Origin: Entoloma clypeatum
Lineage: Eukaryota; Basidiomycota; Agaricomycetes; Agaricales; Entolomataceae
Direction: 5' to 3'
Assembly (NCBI GenBank): GCA_963565915.1
Contig: OY751485.1
Span: 5,394,001 to 5,458,000, forward strand
DNA length: 64,000 nt
The notes below the pieces were generated by a model. It was given only the letters and a program-made list of their open reading frames with translations. It made no database searches and was not told where the DNA came from. Within the stretch, counting starts at the first letter, position 1, and the number at the start of each line of letters is the position of its first letter. Of this stretch, positions 52,427-61,476 are shown piece after piece. A program made the position numbers and the translations under genes.

Positions 52427-52885
52427 TGACATGGTCCTCCATTTCAGATTGGCGGATGTCGGATGAGCGGATGAGCGGATGAGCGGATGAGCGGATGAGC
52501 GGATGAGCGGATGAGCGGATGAGCGGATGAGCGGAGGTGATGGAGAGAATGCTCAAAGGCAAGTAGAGGCGGATGCGAATGAGGTGTAACATATGATATT
52601 TGAACTGAGGTTCTATGACAGGTTTGTACACTATTCATAGTAGACTAGAATGATCAGCATTACTATAAGTGATGTGCAGATATCGGAGTTGACCATCAGA
52701 ACATTCGGACTATGGAGAGTAGCAAATGAAAAGTGAACAACATATGTCTACTTGTAAGTATGGTTGAGATGTTACGTAGTAGAAGTATAATCAAATATAA
52801 ATAGAATGTTGTTGGAGCGGATGTCAGAGCGGATGAATCATCGGAGTTGTTGGATAAGTTGGATGTGAATTGTATGATTATGACA
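52427..52885 (-). repeat. Element F LTR (about 459 bp)
   Basis: The minus strand begins TGTCATAATC right after the purine tract and ends in …GACCATGTCA. The end is inferred from the leader match, so it may be off by a few bases. Contains the 8-bp tandem repeat. Confidence 0.65.
52460..52535. repeat. 8-bp tandem repeat in the F LTR
   Basis: Nine perfect units of CGGATGAG plus CGGA. The unit GCGGATGA also recurs singly through E and F sequences. Confidence 0.95.
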
Positions 52886-52886
52886 G

Positions 52887-52902
52887 TATTTCCCTCTTAG
52901 GG
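52887..52902 (-). other. Polypurine tract of element F
   Basis: The minus strand reads CCCTAAGAGGGAAATA next to the LTR start. Confidence 0.7.
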
Positions 52903-53016
52903 CTGAACCCTGAGGCCCAGATGAGGTAATCCACGTGACCGTTGGTTGAAAAGCTTTGCGCGTGATTTTTCTCTCTTGTCACCTAACCACAACATCTATC
53001 CCATCGCCTATCTGCT

Positions 53017-53814
53017 ATGTCCGCTGAGAACTCACCCCTCGCCGCTCTCCATGCTGAAAGGGAGCGCCAGGAGAAGGTCACCGAGGAGTTGGAGAGGAAG
53101 CTGCAGCAGGCAGAGGAGTGCATGAAGGAAGATGCAGAGCACGCGGAGGCAAAAAGGGCGGCGAAAGAGTGGAGACGAGCAGAGAGGAAGGCAGAGAAAG
53201 TGAAGGCAAAGGAGCTGGTTGCGGGTGCGGATGCGGCAAATTCGGAGGTGAAGAAGGTCCAGCTGCAGGGGGTTTTCAAGGATATGCCTGTGAGTTACGA
53301 GCAGGGGAAGGAGGATTGCACCTCCTGCTTGAAAGCGGGGGAGAGGGTCGGAAAGGCTAAGGTGGCAGGTGGTGCGATGAAGAACGTGAAGGCGGGATCA
53401 TCCAAGGGAGAGGGGACCACGGAGGGATCACGGATAGCTGCAGCGTCGGAGGAGCCGGAGTTCATGCCAGAGGGGTTTGGTCTGCCGGAGGTGGTCATAG
53501 GCACGGAGGTGGTGAGAGGGCTTAGGAGCATGATAAGGGAGATGTGGTTGATAAAGGCGGAGTTGAAGGAATTGCGGGAAATCAAGGAGCTTCTGATGGT
53601 TATCGCGTGGAGGGAGGATTCAGAGGCTTTGGAGGAGGGATCCGATGAGGACGAGGATGCGGAGGAGTATGATAGGGTATTGGAGGAGTTGGCAAAGGAG
53701 GTAGAAGAAGAAGAAGAAGAAATGAAGAAGTGGAAGCAGATGGAGGAAGCGGAAGAGGAATCCAGATCAGAGTGGAATGAGGAGACGGAGGGGGTATCTA
53801 ACAAGAAACAGTGA
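53017..53814 (+). CDS. Antisense accessory ORF of element F (265 aa, unknown function)
   Basis: ATG at 53017, TGA at 53812-53814, on the strand opposite to gag-pol and tail-to-tail with pol (50 bp between stops). Residues about 10-80 form a charged coiled coil (EKVTEELERKLQQAEECMK…), residues 88-100 hold DCTSCLKAGERV, the equivalent of the second half of the cysteine cluster in element C, then a Gly/Ser/Lys linker, a helical block (GLRSMIREMWLIKAELKELR) that matches the LKMILAETRQVRRLL region of C, and a long acidic C-terminus ending SNKKQ. The upstream block between ORF and LTR is also conserved with C (TTAGGGC.GAACCC, GTTGGTTGAAAA). The first Cys half is missing. Role unknown. Confidence 0.68.
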   Translation: MSAENSPLAALHAERERQEKVTEELERKLQQAEECMKEDAEHAEAKRAAKEWRRAERKAEKVKAKELVAGADAANSEVKKVQLQGVFKDMPVSYEQGKEDCTSCLKAGERVGKAKVAGGAMKNVKAGSSKGEGTTEGSRIAAASEEPEFMPEGFGLPEVVIGTEVVRGLRSMIREMWLIKAELKELREIKELLMVIAWREDSEALEEGSDEDEDAEEYDRVLEELAKEVEEEEEEMKKWKQMEEAEEESRSEWNEETEGVSNKKQ

Positions 53815-53951
53815 AAATAGTTTTTTGTTAGTATAAAATATTAATAGATTTTCTTTTCTTTTTCTTACAAGCACGATAAGGGGCCTGGCTTAGTTGGTTG
53901 AGCGGAGTGGAAGTCCGCTACCGTATCCGCTGCGTGTTCAAGCTCGGATGC

Positions 53952-54385
53952 TGTAAGGGCGACCTTACGATCCAAGACTCAAACTCAGATACTTGCAAGG
54001 GAGATCCAAAGTTTAGATTGAGCAGTCTAATAAGTAATACAACACATACCTTGCAAGGGAGATCCAAAGAGAAAGTTCTAAGGATTCCCCTGCAAGCTAG
54101 CTGCGATAAATAGTAAAATGAGATATGAAATAAGAGATAAAACGAGACACATGAATGATGAGCAATGATCGGGAGTAGCAATGAAGGATGAATGGAAACA
54201 AGATGAATGATAGTACCTGTGATCCGACATGCGGAGTAGCGGATGGGGGCGGAGTCATCGGATGCGGAGAGGCGGATAAGATGTCGGAGACAGCAGATAC
54301 GATCGGAGGACGTCGGAGATGGTGGAATAGAAAGGAAAGGAAGAAAGTGAAGGAAAAGTGAAAAGTGAAAGTGGTTGCCCTTACA
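53952..54385 (-). repeat. E2 3' LTR (434 bp)
   Basis: TGTAAGGGC / GCCCTTACA ends; preceded on the minus strand by the purine tract GAAGGGGGGG. Confidence 0.96.
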
Positions 54386-54419
54386 TCACCCCCCCTTCAA
54401 GGCACGGCGTCTCGACGTG

Positions 54420-57400
54420 TCAGGCGAAATGAGTCGAATATCGCGGCGGCGATCCGCCGCGGACTAGGCGTGGAGCGTGGACATTGTCTTCTGCTTCCCA
54501 GGAATTCTCTTCATAGCCATATCCCTTCCATTTGACCAAGAATTGAAGCTTGCCTCGATGCAGTCGGCTGTCCAAGAGGTTTTCAACATCGTACTCTAAT
54601 TCTTCTCCGACTACTGTTGGAGGTGGAGGAGAGCGGACTTGGCGTCGGAAAGGGTCGTTGGGAACTAGTGAAAGTTTGACGACATGGAATACTGGGTGAA
54701 CGCGGGACATGGAAGGGGGAAGGCGAAGTTCATAGGCATGTGTTCCGACAGGTCGGACCACTGGGAAAGGGCCTACGTATCGATGTGCAAGCTTTTTTGT
54801 GGGTCGGGTGGTTTTGAGGTCTGATGAGTCTAAAAAGACCTTGTCACCCGGGTGGAATGTCGGAGTGGTGCTCCGATGCTGGTTGTAGTATCGCGCCATG
54901 TCATCTTTTGCCTTTGTCAGTGCTGCGCGAGCCTCCTCTAGAGCGGACTTCATCCGCTGGCTGAAATCCGCTACCGCCTCGATCTCCATCCGCTTCTCGC
55001 GAGGTTCAAATCCCATGCGCGGATGGCGGCCGGTGTCAATGTAGAATGGAGTTTGATGTGTCGATGCGTGAACATGGTTGTTGTATGCAAATTCAGCCAT
55101 CGGAAGCCATTCGTCCCAATTGTCTTGACGTTCATTGACGAATAGGCGAAGGTATTGTTCTAATCCTTGATTGACCCGCTCCGTCTGTCCGTCCGACTGC
55201 GGATGGTAGGCTGTCGAGGCAGCAACCTTAATGTTCAGCAGCCTGTATAGTTCGCGCGTGAACTTGGCAACAAACTGTGGTCCTCGGTCGGAGACAATGG
55301 CCTCCAGTAGTCCGTGGAGTTTCCAGACATTTTGAACATAGGAGCGTGCAGTCCCAAGTGCGGAGATGTCGGAGTGCATCAGGATGAAGTGTCCCCGCTT
55401 CCCTACTGAGTCCACTACAACCATGATAGCGTCGTAGCCATGGGCTTCTGGTAGTTCAGTAATGAAGTCAACACTGGTTACTTGCCATCGCTCCGTGGGG
55501 ACCGGTAGCGGATTGAGCTCTCCAGAGGGCGGAGTGCGTCGGACCTTGGTGCGGAGGCAAGGGTCGCATGTCTTGCAATATTGACCTATTAAACGGGACA
55601 TGTGCGGCCACCAGTAATTGCGCGACACCAGTTCCAAGGTTTTCCACCGTCCAGGATGTCCGGCCACCGGAGTGTCATGGTGTTGTGTGAGGATCTGATG
55701 ACGCAGTTGGGGATTGTTAGGAACATAGATACGATCCCTGAAGTAGAGCAAACCTTCCGCTTGCCTCCACTCCGCACTACGGATGGACCCCGCTCCGACG
55801 GACGGAAGGGATTTGACAACCTCCGCCACACTATCTTCCAGTAACCCCTCTCGGATTCCCTGTCGGACCTGGCGGAGGACGTCGCGTTCTTCCCCTTGAA
55901 CAGTTACCCCCCGCATTGCTCGCACTGCAAACAATTCTGGTCGCAGAAGGATGATGTTTTTGTTGTCCCGCAATCCGTCTCCGTGGTCCGCTCGTCGGGA
56001 CAAAGCGTCGGACTTGCCCATTGACTTGCCAGGTCGATGGTGCATTTTGAAATCGAAACGAGCGAGGTATAAGGACCATCTAGCCTGTCGTCGATTTAGT
56101 TTTTGAGCTGTCATGAAGTACTCAAGATTTTTGTGGTCCGTCCAAATCTCCACTGTCTTCTCTGCTCCTTCAAGGAAGTGCCTCCATTCCTCCAATGCGC
56201 GGACCACTGCCAACATCTCCTTGTCATAGATCTCGTAGTTGCGTTCCAACGGACTAAGGCTTTTGGAATAGAATGCGACAGGGTGCCACTTACCGTCCTC
56301 TGTTGGTTGGGACAGTACTGCTCCGGTTGCAAAGTCCGAGCTATCCGCTTCTATCCGCCACTTCTTTCCATGATCAGCTAAGACCAGGATTGGAGCGGAT
56401 GTAATCCTCCGCTTCAACTCCGCAAATGCGGACACTTCTCCCTCCCTCCAAGACCAGAGGTGCCCTTTCTTTGTGAGCTCGAAAAGAGGGCGCGCGATGT
56501 CCGAAAACCCTTCAATAAAATGGCAATAGAAGTTAGTGAATCCCAGAAAGGACTGTACTTCTCGGACGTTTGTCGGAGCAGGCCACTCCGCGATCCCCGC
56601 TACCTTCACTGGATCCATCTCTACATGTCCTTGTTCAATAATAAGGCCTAGGTATTCAATGCGCGTTTGTTCAAACTCGCATTTCTCTGGTTTTAGATAG
56701 AGTTTGTGTTCGCGAAGTCGTTCCAGTACAATCCGTGTGACTCTTCGATGCTCCGCAAGGGTCTCCGTGAAGATGAGTATGTTGTCGAGGTAAACACAGA
56801 CTACACCTTCAGTGATAAGGTCCTGAAAGATCTCGTTCATCATAGTCTGGAATGTGGATGGACTATTAGTGAGGCCGAAGAACATCACCAATGGTTCATA
56901 GAGTCCGCGATTGGTCCGAAAAGTGGCCTTCCACTCGTCTCCGGGTTTTATCCGCACATTGTTGTAGCCCCAGCGGATGTCGAGCTTGGTGAAGTATTGA
57001 GCGCGTTGAAGTTTATTGATCAGTTCGGATATGAGCGGAAGCGGATACTTGTTTTTGATAGTTTTGGAATTGAGTGACTGGTAGTCTTGTACAAGACGAA
57101 GCGAGCCATCCTTCTTCTTGATGTAGAATACCGGAGATGCCATCGGAGACTTGGAAGGGCGGATCCGACCAGTTGCAAGGTTTTCCTCCAAAAACGCGTC
57201 GAGTTCCTTCTGTTCGTTCGGAGCAAGCGGATATACCTTACACCCTGCCGGAGAGGCGTCCGGAACAAGTTCAATGGCGTGGTCCCAAGTCCGCTCTTCC
57301 GGTAAGGTGTCAAAAGAGGTCTTTGAGAATACATCTTCGAAGTCAAACAAGTGGTCTGGTACAGAGTTGCAGAAAGATTTAGGTTTTTGGTTACTGAGGA

Positions 57401-58271
57401 AGGCCTCCGATAGACGTTGCGAGATATTGGATGAAGCATGGATGAACTCCGCCTCCGCGGGTACTGTTCCGACAAAAAGGCGGTCTCCCTCCTCAAACTC
57501 ATCCTCTTCCTCATTGTTATCTGCTAACTCCTCTGCTTCCTCTCCTTCTGTGACATCCTCCACCCATGGGCCACGTGGAGCCTCCTCCTCTAGACCGGAC
57601 GTCGGAGTGGAACCCATCCGACAGGCTCGGATGCGGACTTGTTCAAACTTCCGCTCCTTCCGCTCTTGGGCTGCCTCCTGGTGGCATGTCCGACATCGTG
57701 CAGGACACCGGCTCATCTTCACTTCCCCTGATGTCCAATCTACCTTGGGGTTGTGTTCCTTGAGCCAAGTGAAGCCTAACACGATTTCTTGTTTTCCCAA
57801 ACTTGTGACTGCAAGCTGGGTCCGTTCCGAGTGATCCTGATAGCGGAGCACTACATCCAACACCTCCGTTATTGCTCCGGCCTCGTTTGGAGTTCCGTCG
57901 ATGTTGTATACTGGAATTGCGCGTTGTAGTTTTCGAGTAGAGAGTCGATGTTTCTCGACCAGAGTGCGTTCAATAAATGACCCTGTTGCCCCGCTGTCGA
58001 GTAAGGCCTTTTGTGATAGTGAGTCTTTGGTGTCGGTAGTTTCAAGAACTATGTCTAGTTCAATAGAATTGTCGGAGTGAGCGGAGGCGAGGACATATTG
58101 TTTTGGAAGCCGACGCTCCCATTTAGAGAGGCGAAGGCGGATGGGATTTGTGGAGTTGGGTGCGACTATGGGATCATTTTCAGGCTTAGAGATGGAGGGT
58201 ATAGGATCATATTGTTCCATAAATAAGGCAGCATAATGATTTTTAGCAGACAACGAGGGCACACTGTTCAC
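54420..58271 (-). CDS. E2 Pol polyprotein, open but with YLDN in RT and an altered C-terminus
   Basis: 1283 codons counted from GTG 58271; first ATG at codon 19. The frame is -1 to gag and overlaps the region after the gag stop, so a frameshift is the likely start of translation. Protease ALLDSGATGSF near 89, RT with YLDN at 494-497 where YxDD is required, RNase H ([22 protein letters not shown]), integrase zinc region (HHDTPVAGHPGRWKT … CDPC), integrase core with D995 (SDRGPQF) and E1031 (GQTERV), spacing 35, and a chromodomain at about 1219-1267. A 31-bp deletion between GCGGA repeats near 54462 shifts the last residues (GGSPPRYSTHFA instead of the longer tail in E1). Confidence 0.92.
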   Translation of the reverse strand: MNSVPSLSAKNHYAALFMEQYDPIPSISKPENDPIVAPNSTNPIRLRLSKWERRLPKQYVLASAHSDNSIELDIVLETTDTKDSLSQKALLDSGATGSFIERTLVEKHRLSTRKLQRAIPVYNIDGTPNEAGAITEVLDVVLRYQDHSERTQLAVTSLGKQEIVLGFTWLKEHNPKVDWTSGEVKMSRCPARCRTCHQEAAQERKERKFEQVRIRACRMGSTPTSGLEEEAPRGPWVEDVTEGEEAEELADNNEEEDEFEEGDRLFVGTVPAEAEFIHASSNISQRLSEAFLSNQKPKSFCNSVPDHLFDFEDVFSKTSFDTLPEERTWDHAIELVPDASPAGCKVYPLAPNEQKELDAFLEENLATGRIRPSKSPMASPVFYIKKKDGSLRLVQDYQSLNSKTIKNKYPLPLISELINKLQRAQYFTKLDIRWGYNNVRIKPGDEWKATFRTNRGLYEPLVMFFGLTNSPSTFQTMMNEIFQDLITEGVVCVYLDNILIFTETLAEHRRVTRIVLERLREHKLYLKPEKCEFEQTRIEYLGLIIEQGHVEMDPVKVAGIAEWPAPTNVREVQSFLGFTNFYCHFIEGFSDIARPLFELTKKGHLWSWREGEVSAFAELKRRITSAPILVLADHGKKWRIEADSSDFATGAVLSQPTEDGKWHPVAFYSKSLSPLERNYEIYDKEMLAVVRALEEWRHFLEGAEKTVEIWTDHKNLEYFMTAQKLNRRQARWSLYLARFDFKMHHRPGKSMGKSDALSRRADHGDGLRDNKNIILLRPELFAVRAMRGVTVQGEERDVLRQVRQGIREGLLEDSVAEVVKSLPSVGAGSIRSAEWRQAEGLLYFRDRIYVPNNPQLRHQILTQHHDTPVAGHPGRWKTLELVSRNYWWPHMSRLIGQYCKTCDPCLRTKVRRTPPSGELNPLPVPTERWQVTSVDFITELPEAHGYDAIMVVVDSVGKRGHFILMHSDISALGTARSYVQNVWKLHGLLEAIVSDRGPQFVAKFTRELYRLLNIKVAASTAYHPQSDGQTERVNQGLEQYLRLFVNERQDNWDEWLPMAEFAYNNHVHASTHQTPFYIDTGRHPRMGFEPREKRMEIEAVADFSQRMKSALEEARAALTKAKDDMARYYNQHRSTTPTFHPGDKVFLDSSDLKTTRPTKKLAHRYVGPFPVVRPVGTHAYELRLPPSMSRVHPVFHVVKLSLVPNDPFRRQVRSPPPPTVVGEELEYDVENLLDSRLHRGKLQFLVKWKGYGYEENSWEAEDNVHAPRLVRGGSPPRYSTHFA

Positions 58272-58387
58272 TCGCTGTGGGGAGGAAAATCCTCCTGTCC
58301 TCCCTCCGACTCCGCAGACTCTGTGGGCGGAACGGAGTTGCCTTCCGCTGCATCCTTGACCACGAGTTGTTCCATAACAAACTCATC

Positions 58388-59370
58388 CTACTCCTCCGTT
58401 GTCATGAAGCGAACATCGAAGCGAAGGGGGCATTCATGACTAAAGTGACCCGTTTTGTTACATCGGAAGCATGCATTGGCATTCTTGCCTTTGACGCGTG
58501 AAGTATCAATGTCCATTGCATTGGGGTCCCTTGTCAGCGGAGCGGATGCGGATGCAAGCGGAGCTGTGCGCGGAGTGAATGGAATGTAGGGGCAAGGGAA
58601 TACTGAGGTGCCAGGTACTCTTGGTCCGACAACATTGTGGAAGGCGGAGGTACGGGTCGGAGCAGTGGCTTTGAAGGCTTTGTTGGCAATCCTATTGTCG
58701 TCATTGACTCGTGCTGCAGAGTACCACTCATTGGGGTTGTCATCCGCAGGTCGTCCGTGGGTCAGGGTGGCAATCTCGTTCTGAATGTTGGAACGGAGAC
58801 CATGGCGGAATTTGAGTACGATGTTGGTATCCTCCTGATAGCCCGCTTTGTCAATGTAGTCTTTGAACTCATCAATATAGGTCTCGACATCCCGTTGACC
58901 TTGATAATAGGATTCTCCTTCGAGGATCAGTCTCGCATCCTGTTCCTCATTCTTCGGAGTGAACTCCGCTGTAAAGACTGCGCGGAAGTCCACCCAAGTC
59001 CGATAAGGCGGAGCACCGGTCCTCCGCTCCTGTCGGATAATGCGATCCGCAAAGCGTGCTGCACGTCCACTCTTCATGAAAGATAAAGCCCAATAAATTT
59101 TAGCATGGTCGTCTGCGAACTGTTCTGGAGCCAGCCCCATAAACAATTCACAGGAATTTAGAAAGGTCCAGCCATTTGCGCGCGATCCATCGAAGTCCGA
59201 CGGATTGGCAGGTTTTGCTCGACGCACGCCCGGATTGGCCGGAGCACTGGGGCAGGAATTGTGTTGAAGGCGAGGAGGAGTTGGTCAAGTTGAGTCGAGA
59301 TATCAGCGAGAGTTTGACGTTGTTCCTGGAACTCGTGCTCGAGCTGTTCAAGGCGATTGGGGTTGTCCAT
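58388..59370 (-). CDS. E2 Gag, in two frames
   Basis: Begins at the first ATG (59370-59368, MDNPNRLEQ) and needs a -1/+2 frame change near 59230 to reach the main frame with the capsid (SCELFMGLAPEQFADDHAKI) and the CCHC knuckle CFRCNKTGHFSHEC, ending MTTEE and TAG 58388-58390. Same in E1. Confidence 0.8.
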
Positions 59371-59531
59371 TACTATGCGCGGAGCAGAATCACCAGTTAC
59401 GGAGAGGTAATTAGAAGAACTGGAAGGGGTGTGAGATGTATCGGAGTTGGACGCGGACAAAGCTGCTCCGAAGCGCGGAATTGTGACAACGATGCAATCG
59501 GACCCGGTCCAATTAGAAGAGAACTTTTTAC

Positions 59532-59965
59532 TGTAAGGGCGACCTTACAATCCAAGACTCAAACTCAGATACTTGCAAGGGAGATCCGAAGTTTAGATTG
59601 AGCAGTCTAATAAGTAATACAACACATACCTTGCAAGGGAGATCCAAAGAGAAAGTTCTAAAGATTCCCCTGCAAGCTAGCTGCGATAAATAGTAAAATG
59701 AGATATGAAATAAGAGATAAAACGAGACACATGAATGATGAGCAATGATCGGGAGTAGCAATGAAGGATGAATGGAAACAAGATGAATGATAGTACCTGT
59801 GATCCGACATGCGGAGTAGCGGATGGGGGCGGAGTCATCGGATGCGGAGAGGCGGATAAGATGTCGGAGACAGCGGATACGATCAGAGGACGTCAGAGAT
59901 GGTGGAATAGAAAGGAAAGGAAGAAAGTGAAGGAAAAGTGAAAAGTGAAAGTGGTTGCCCTTACA
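59532..59965 (-). repeat. E2 5' LTR (434 bp)
   Basis: After it the minus strand reads GTAAAAAGTTCTCTTC. AAAGTTCT there is complementary to AGAACTTT inside the LTR, about where a transcript could start, so self-priming is possible but only over 8 nt. Confidence 0.95.
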
Positions 59966-61459
59966 GATGCGGGTAACCAAGAAAACTCTTCACTGGTGTC
60001 TTCATAACCTAACCAGCGGACGAGGTAAAGGAGTTTGCATCATCGTCTTTTATCGATCTTTGAGTCGACAATTTCTGCAATTTCGTATTCAGTTTCTCCT
60101 TCGATCTCGAGCGGAGGCAGAGGAGATTGTATCCGATTTGGAATCTCATTAGGAGTTGCTGGTTTGAGCATGGATATGTGGAAGACGGGGTGTATAGCAC
60201 ACATAGTGTTGGGTAGACGTAGTGTAAAGGAGTGCATGCCGGGTTGGGCTATGATTTCAAATGGGCCAGCATATTTGTCGGATAACTTTTGGGTGGGTCG
60301 TGTGGTGCGGAAGAACTTGGCTTTAACAAAGACTTCTTGTCCGACACGGAGCGGAGGAGGCAGAGAACATCGGACGTCTGCAGGGCCTTGATAACATTGT
60401 TGTGCCTCTGCGACAGCAGTCTTTAGTTCTTGATGTAATTCATCTAAGTTGACGATGTATTGTCGAGCTTTATCGGATGCTAGATCACGTTCTGGATGGA
60501 GTGTAATGTCGGGATGATAACCTTTGTTGGCGAAGAATGGTGATACACCAGTAGTGGCACTCGGAGTGTTGTTGTAAGCAAACTCCGCAAGTGGAAGCAA
60601 AGCGGACCAGTTGTCTTGCTGGTAGTTGCAGAAAATGCGGAGGTATTGTTTGAGTGTCTGGTTGGTGCGTTCAGTTTGACCATTGCCTTCAGGGTGATAT
60701 CCAGAAGTGAAGTGAAGTCTCATGTCCAGGGCTTTTGCAAGAGAGCGGAAAAAGCGGGAGACGAATTCAGGTCTGTGATCGGATGTGACATTTTGCAGAA
60801 CTCCGTGCTTGGAAAAGACGTGAAGCACGAAAAGGTTTGCTAGGTCTTCGGATGTGCAATTAATGGTGGTAGGGATGAAGATGCCTTGTTTAGTGAGGCA
60901 GTCTACAATGACCAGAATCGCATCGGAGCCAGTGGATGTCCAATGAAGTCCATGGAAATAGAATGCCAGGGACATTCAGGAATAGGGAGTTGTTTAAGCA
61001 GACTGTAGGGTTTATGACGTTGGGGTTTGGCACGCATACAAGTGGTACATGACTTGCAATACTTTTTGACGAAGTCGCGCATTCCAGGCCAAGTGTATTC
61101 TCGTTGGATAAGACTAATAGTCTTATTCTGACCAGGGTGTCCAGCGAGGATATGGTCGTGCTTATTGCGGAGGATGCGGAGACGGAGGTCAGATGAGTCG
61201 GGAATGTAGATACGTCCATTGTGGAGTAGATAACCTGCTTCATTCACGATCCAGCGTGGATTAGGATTGTCGAGGAAAGAGGTGTAAATGGGATCAGTCG
61301 GAAGAGCGGAGAGGATGTCGGAGCGGAGCTGATCCATATCCATGATGATTGTGGCACGGAGGATGGGCAAATATAACTCTGTTGCACGAAGTGAAGTGGT
61401 GAGCTGTTCTTGTGTGAAGATGGGTTTGAAGTTGCTTGGATTGATGGACGAATAGTCGC

Positions 61460-61476
61460 TATTTCCCTCTTTATGG
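61460..61476 (-). other. Internal near-copy of the polypurine tract in element F
   Basis: The minus strand reads CCATAAAGAGGGAAATA in pol between RNase H and integrase, corresponding to the element's own 3' tract CCCTAAGAGGGAAATA. Confidence 0.45.

Larger units (their letters stand above)
53952..59965 (-). mobile_element. Ty3/Gypsy chromovirus E2, complete (6014 bp)
   Basis: 434-bp LTRs and the perfect duplication gatgc (53947-53951 and 59966-59970). Gag and pol are largely open. The sequence is nearly identical to E1 where both exist. LTR differences are few and mostly at CpG. It inserted in the chromodomain region of element F pol. Confidence 0.96.

Noticed and set aside
52444..52638. Possible repeat protein or CRISPR-like array from the 8-bp units
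   Set aside because: Perfect head-to-tail units without spacers; a microsatellite-type repeat in an LTR of a eukaryotic genome.
53918..54181. Hydrophobic ORFs of 75-167 codons in all E LTRs, resembling membrane segments
   Set aside because: Translation of a T-rich LTR region; recurs with each LTR and has no independent support.
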